Source of the DNA: Dermacentor variabilis
Taxonomy: Eukaryota > Arthropoda > Arachnida > Ixodida > Ixodidae
DNA length: 64,000 nt
Direction: 5' to 3'
Assembly (NCBI RefSeq): GCF_050947875.1
Contig: NC_134570.1
Location: forward strand, 101,350,122 to 101,414,121
A program made the position numbers and the translations under genes. Below, in pieces: positions 59,571-64,000 of the stretch. The notes beneath the pieces were generated by a model. The model was not told the DNA's origin. It ran no database searches and saw nothing but the letters and a program-made list of their open reading frames with translations. Within the stretch, counting starts at the first letter, position 1; each line of letters opens with the position of its first letter.

Positions 59571-59899
59571 TGCCGGTCAAGCATAGAGAAAGAAATTTCA
59601 ACAAGAGCGGACACTCCCATAGAGCCCAGCGGCCGAATTGACTGTAGCACACCTAGCGGATGTTGTTGACTCCTTCCGGTTTCGGTTTTGGGCGCGCGCG
59701 TTTTGAACACCAGTTGGTACACGCCGCGCCGGCTCCGCTGCTCGGCGCGGCATTCATTTTTTTTTTTTTTTTCGCTTCTGCTGAACCTCGCGTGGCCTTG
59801 GTGTGGAATCGTTTCATTATTAAGTAGAAATGATTCCGATTGACCTTTACAAGACTGCGCCGAATCTGTCAGGTGTAATTTCATAAAGAAAACGAAAGA

Positions 59900-60034
59900 C
59901 GCCTTCCGAAATGATGAACTGTTTATTTTGCGCTATATAAATGCTCGTTCCGGGCTTCTTCTGGATTCATCCAAAGTTATGGCACCAGGTAAGCAGCAGT
60001 CGTTGCCGTACGATGCTCCACCGGATGCCATCAG
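59900..60034 (-). other. putative 3'-terminal exon of a minus-strand gene
   Basis: On the minus strand a good acceptor (TTTACTTTCTTTCAG) precedes 60034, and AATAAA occurs at 59922-59927. Two frames are open for 20-33 codons from the acceptor: one reads LMASGGASYGNDCCLPG... to TAG, the other DGIRWSIVRQRLLLTWC... to TGA. I could not identify upstream exons or a family, so the coding frame is undecided. Confidence 0.3.
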
Positions 60035-60039
60035 CTGAA

Positions 60040-60560
60040 AGAAAGTAAATTACAAGCATGTATAATTTTGGTATATTGACCTAACAGGAGTATTTCGTGT
60101 AGAGGCGAAACGTGCGTAAGTGATGAATGAGCGGCATTACAGATAAATTCACTTTTACGTATATTTCGCAGCAAAGACTCCTCCCAAACATTGCTACAAA
60201 ATCTGAAAATCCGATTTTCAAGCAGCCCTCCTTTCCCGGGCATTATTTCCTGCACTTTAAGTGCACAAATACACGGGTGACTGCGCGTTTCCAAAACAAC
60301 TTGGCCTCAGTCGACACGATGGTACGCCAAGTACACAGTGCTACAACACAGGCTCAGCCAGACCATGTTACACGCTCGCAGAATGCCTTCTAATCGCACT
60401 CAAGTCAGACTCGTGGGTGCAAAGCCTGTTTCAGTCGCTCAGAATACGTAAATGTCATGTTCTTGAGCTCCTCCGTGTTATCTTTTACGCGTCCTGCTGG
60501 CGCATGCAACACTCCCGTGTTATCAGTCTCGGCAACCGCTAGTCGCGTTTTCGAGAAGCG
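60040..60560. other. no recognisable gene
   Basis: Sequence leading into the tandem array. Parts (CACGCTCGCAGAATGCC near 60370) faintly resemble array units, so the array may extend further in degenerate form. Confidence 0.35.
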
Positions 60561-60565
60561 TGAGT

Positions 60566-61205
60566 ACCGAAATAAAGTATATGTTGTTGCAGGGCTATAA
60601 AATGCGTCACAAACTTGTCCCACTAAAATTCAGTACACGCAAAACCAACTCACTATGGCCGGCTTGCTTTTTTGCTAACACCTTCACAACCCCAGGCGCG
60701 GCGAGCAAGCCTCAAGATATCCTAACGAGTTACCAAATAAATTACAATACTTTTTCGGGTCAGAGAATGCGTAACGAACTTCTACCAGTAAGATTCAGTA
60801 CACGTGAAACTGCGGCACACAGCCGAGCTGCTTTTCGCTAACTGCGTCAATAAGCCGGGCGCGGCAACCGGGCTTCTAAATTACCCCAAATATAACGACG
60901 TTAGTTACAATAATGTTGGGGGCCACAGAATGCGCGAAAACTTGTCTGTCTTAGGCGCTACGACGTGGTACACGCTAGTACACGCGCAAATGCGTCACAC
61001 GGCCGAGCCGGTTTTCGCTTACTGCGTCAATAAGCCGGGTGCGGCAAGCGTGCTCCAAAACTACCGAAATAAGTTACAGTAATGTTGGCGCTGATAGAAA
61101 GCGCCGCAAACATCTCCCAGGACGAGGCATTAACTCAACTTAACTGCGCCAGGACGGCGGAGCTGTTTTTCGCTAACTGCGCCACTCGAACTAAGCCTAA
61201 ATGTG
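60566..61205 (+). repeat. degenerate tandem array, units of about 150-180 bp
   Basis: Unit starts are marked by ACC.AAATAA at 60566, 60732, about 60883 and 61063. Each start is followed by AGAATGCG-type sequence, and the units carry a TTTTCGCTAACTGCGTCAATAAGCCGGGCGCGGCAA-like block near 60820-60867, 61010-61047 and, weaker, 60665-60710 and 61168-61185. Divergence between units is high, so the array is old. No coding frame persists across units. Confidence 0.65.
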
Positions 61206-61925
61206 CTTAAAATGCGCCGCACACTGTCAAACACAATTTCTCACCTTGCCGTAGTCCAGTAGTGCAGTGGTGCCGTGTCGAAATGCAGACGATACGCAAG
61301 AAAAGCATAGAGAAGGCCGGGAGCCCAAAAAAATGGGCTATATCCAAAACAGACGGGTCGGCGAGCACGCGAGCTTCGTACGTACGACCGGCCTCGCTCA
61401 CTCCTGCGGCTTGTCTGGCGCATGACGTATGCACGCGCGTCTGGCGTGCGGCTAGCTTGTTGCTAGGCAACGAAACAAAAAGTTGCAAAGTATAAGTTCA
61501 TTTACACGCAAAACTTTTTCAATTTTAGTGGGAAGGAATAAAAAAAAATGAAAGGTTGTCTGGAAGTTTATTTCACATTCTTTTTTTTTTGATGCTCGCG
61601 TCAACTAACGCTTGTTGTTGAAACTAGGCGTGACGTGTTTCCTGTTGCCAGTTTTTGAAGAGTGTCCCCTCTTGTTGAATTTCCTTCTCTATGGGTCAAG
61701 CGCGTCGGCTTTTTTACATGAGTCATCGAAGTTTCCAGAGTAATCGCTGGTGCCCTCATGTCTTCCAGAAAGTACTACACAATTCGTGTCGCGCATGTAA
61801 TCAGATTACTCAAGCTTCGGTGACAACAGATAACGCTTAGAACCACCGATAACATTTCTGCCAGATTTCTGCGGTCAGCGTCGCCGTCGATGTCACCGTG
61901 AGGTTCCGTATGAGTGAAAGGGTGT
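61206..61925. other. no recognisable gene
   Basis: Intergenic. A 42-bp segment at 61659-61700 is an inverted match to 59576-59620 (AGAGAAAGAAATTTCAACAA in the latter orientation). Confidence 0.4.
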
Positions 61926-62024
61926 GAGGGTGAGCTAGCGAATGCGGTTCAATCTCACGTGCGCGAGCGAGAACGCGACCCTGATGTGTGCCCTCTCCTG
62001 TGGCGCCGCACAAGGCTGGGAGTT

Positions 62025-62600
62025 AAGGCTGTTTCACATGCTGCGACTGCAACGACGAAAATCGGTGCTGTCGCAATGCGATTTTTAGAGGGCTCATTTC
62101 ACATGATTGCGATTTCAACAATGCGACTGGTGCGACGCCCAGGGTTGCTTACAGCCAGGTTTCGCGGCACACGCTGCATAATTACTTTATTGTAGTGAAT
62201 AAAACGTTTACACTATAATATTATTGACTTATCTTGATTAGAAGCAAATAATATGTACGTTTACTAATTTAAAACCGTTAGTTAAGATTTGTCTTAGAGT
62301 CCGCGACGGCGGTTTCTGTAGATCAGTGCAACATCGCGCACGTAAACAGCTGTTCGCAGGTGGTTCAGCAATTCTTTATTCTATGGTTCAGCGCTGTGTG
62401 TTGTCTTATCTACCTTCTATGACCGTTTCGTTTTGCCTGCGCTACAACAATCTACAAGATGGCCTACCGACAAGTTCATATAGCTGCCCTCACCGTATAT
62501 GCAGTATTCGGAGTTCGGCTGCACGAAGTTGTCGTGTCAGCCCAACAAGATCCTCGCGCTACCCGTGCTCGGCGTCAGCTTTTGGAGAAATGATGCGTGT
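62025..62600 (+). mobile_element. possible 5' end of a DNA transposon (subterminal GCGAC motifs)
   Basis: Repeated GCTGTTTCACATGCTGCGAC, GTCGCAATGCGATTTTTAG, TTTCACATGATTGCGATTTC and GGTGCGACGCC segments at 62027-62152 look like subterminal transposase-binding repeats of Harbinger/ISL2EU-type elements. A short frame beginning at ATG 62460 (MAYRQVHIAALTVYAVFGV...RATRARRQLLEK) could be the start of a transposase, but it stops after about 44 codons. No downstream transposase motif was found. Confidence 0.3.
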
Positions 62601-63680
62601 ACAATGCCCGTCATTGCGCATATGTGGTGCCTGCTCCTAGCCATATTCTTACGCCAAACGCATCAAGAAGCACCAACCCGAACGCCTGCGTGTGCCCCTG
62701 AACGAAGCCTCAAACGATCTGTGTGATTACGACGTGGAATGAAAATTGTGTTGTGAAATTCAACCTTAGCGCTAGCCTGGTTCGTCCATCGCCGTGCTTG
62801 CGCTGCGAATATATATATGGGAGCCCTCTATAAATATTTCTAAAGGCGCAAAATCCGACGAATCAAATGTTTCGAGCAGTTACCGTCACTTTTGTAGAAA
62901 CCTGTACGTTGTAACATAGCATTCTAAAAGACACACTTCTCGTCCACTTTGTTGTCCCGTGTCTCGCGCTGGTACTATACTCGGAACTTCTAGCAAGAAG
63001 ACCATATCAATACGCGCTATCCATAATGCAGGATCGTGGGCCCACGGCAGGCGCACTTGCCGTAGAATTTTTCAGCTTTCTGCTCAGCCTCGCACGCCTC
63101 TCACGGTTAGCCTGTTCTGTGGAAATAAATATTATTATCAATGTTATTAGATATTATAGTTTCTTCACTGTAATTTATAGCAATCTTCCAGATTTCTTAA
63201 GATAGTCATGCATTTAACCTGTATTAGATCAACAGTGTTACGACATGCTTATGGGAGTCATTTCAAACTAGATTGCTCAGCCAGAGAAAGTACAAGTGCA
63301 AGCCTCCATGTTTATTCCAATTTGGTATTCCTAAACAGATTATATTGGCAGAATTTTGTGTCTGCTTGCATTTCCTGCAATTCGATGTTCAGAGCTGGAA
63401 AAACTGATTCCTTTTCTTGCTGTCGAAAGGCTGCTTCAATGTCGATAGCAAGCTATATTTATTCATTTCGAAAGTGTTAAGCAATGACTATATGTCTAAG
63501 CTTATCAATGCATTTTTGTTCCACGAACACAATCAAGTTTTCTCCCCGTCTCATTGACAGCCATGGAATGAAACCGTTCACTTTCATAAGTATCAGGATG
63601 CAAACATTCTGGAGTTTGTCCTGAGCATTTGTCTGCATCCTATAGTGTGCATGTTTGTATTAAGTTATGGTGTTACAATC
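62601..63680. other. no recognisable gene
   Basis: Short frames only; nothing supportable. Confidence 0.4.
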
Positions 63681-63685
63681 TATAG

Positions 63686-63789
63686 TAATTAACTATAGTG
63701 CAACAGAAATACGATGGACAGGAACGAAGTGAACACACAGAGCACTTCGTTCTTGTCTGTTGTCAATCTGTTGCACTTTAGTTAATAAT
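63686..63789. repeat. foldback element, about 48-bp arms
   Basis: The left arm ATTAACTATAGTGCAACAGA... reaching ACAGGAACGAAGTG is mirrored by the right arm CACTTCGTTCTTGTCTGT...TGTTGCACTTTAGTTAAT. The loop is about 10 bases (around 63732-63742). No coding capacity. Confidence 0.8.
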
Positions 63790-64000
63790 GATTACACACA
63801 AAGTCATCTAGTTTTCAGTTATTATGTCGGGCTTATAAGCCTGCTTGTGTCCTGGAATATCTGCACGGTTATGTATCCTGTAATTTAATTTCTGGCCATG
63901 TGCTTGCAAGTCGCGTGTCAATCTCCTGATTTTCCTGACAATCTTGTATGATGTGCAGGCCCAAATAGTTTCTAGTGAATCCATGCAGGGTGTTGTGCAG

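Noticed and set aside
60566..61205. CRISPR-like array
   Set aside because: Units are far too long and diverged, without constant short repeats and unique spacers, and the genome is eukaryotic.

Overview
This is an animal nuclear genome window, and an arthropod, most likely a hard tick (Ixodidae), is my best reading. Three genes encode small secreted Gly/Tyr/Ala-Pro-rich cuticle-type proteins. Introns are long, with GT..AG ends and polypyrimidine tracts. Promoters have TATA boxes and 3' ends have AATAAA signals. The non-coding DNA is filled with tRNA-derived SINEs, decayed non-LTR retrotransposons and terminal-inverted-repeat elements of the kind common in tick genomes. The tick assignment is inferred from these families; I could not search a database. 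Bacterial features such as operons and ribosome binding sites are absent.

Genes. Three plus-strand paralogues lie about 20 kb apart: 5971-13422 (about 94 aa), 33666-35452 (89 aa) and 52080-54302 (360 aa). All share one unusual layout. Exon 1 is 5' UTR and ends exactly with the ATG. A phase-0 intron follows. One exon carries the whole mature protein plus a signal peptide (Met-Ile-Arg/Gln-Ala...). A second intron cuts the stop codon after its first base (T|AA, T|AG, T|AA), so exon 3 is only the last two stop bases plus the 3' UTR with AATAAA. All three look co-functional as structural cuticle proteins. None shows an obvious Rebers-Riddiford chitin-binding domain.

Layout. 1-5.9 kb: mostly unrecognised, with one SINE. 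5.9-13.5 kb: cuticle gene 1, its introns swollen by a long-TIR element, two SINEs, a small TA-flanked MITE and microsatellites. 13.5-20 kb: no gene, plus a repeat block with tRNA-like units. 20-27 kb: dense transposon nest (a roughly 1-kb TIR element containing an RTE-type retrotransposon with an 8-bp target duplication, then an I-like LINE with RT and RNase H, then a SINE, then a second TIR element). 27-33.6 kb: repeat fragments and a broken Myb/SANT-like exon. 33.6-35.6 kb: cuticle gene 2. 36-52 kb: remnants, including a multi-exon Myb/SANT-like gene remnant at 41-44 kb and a Harbinger-type transposase C-terminus at 46 kb. 52-54.4 kb: cuticle gene 3. 54.4-64 kb: SINE tails, a third TIR element, a putative minus-strand last exon, a degenerate tandem array with a unit of about 165 bp, and a possible further DNA-transposon end.

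Most open reading frames longer than 60 codons here are chance, microsatellite or antisense frames. I annotate only those with splice, motif or family support.
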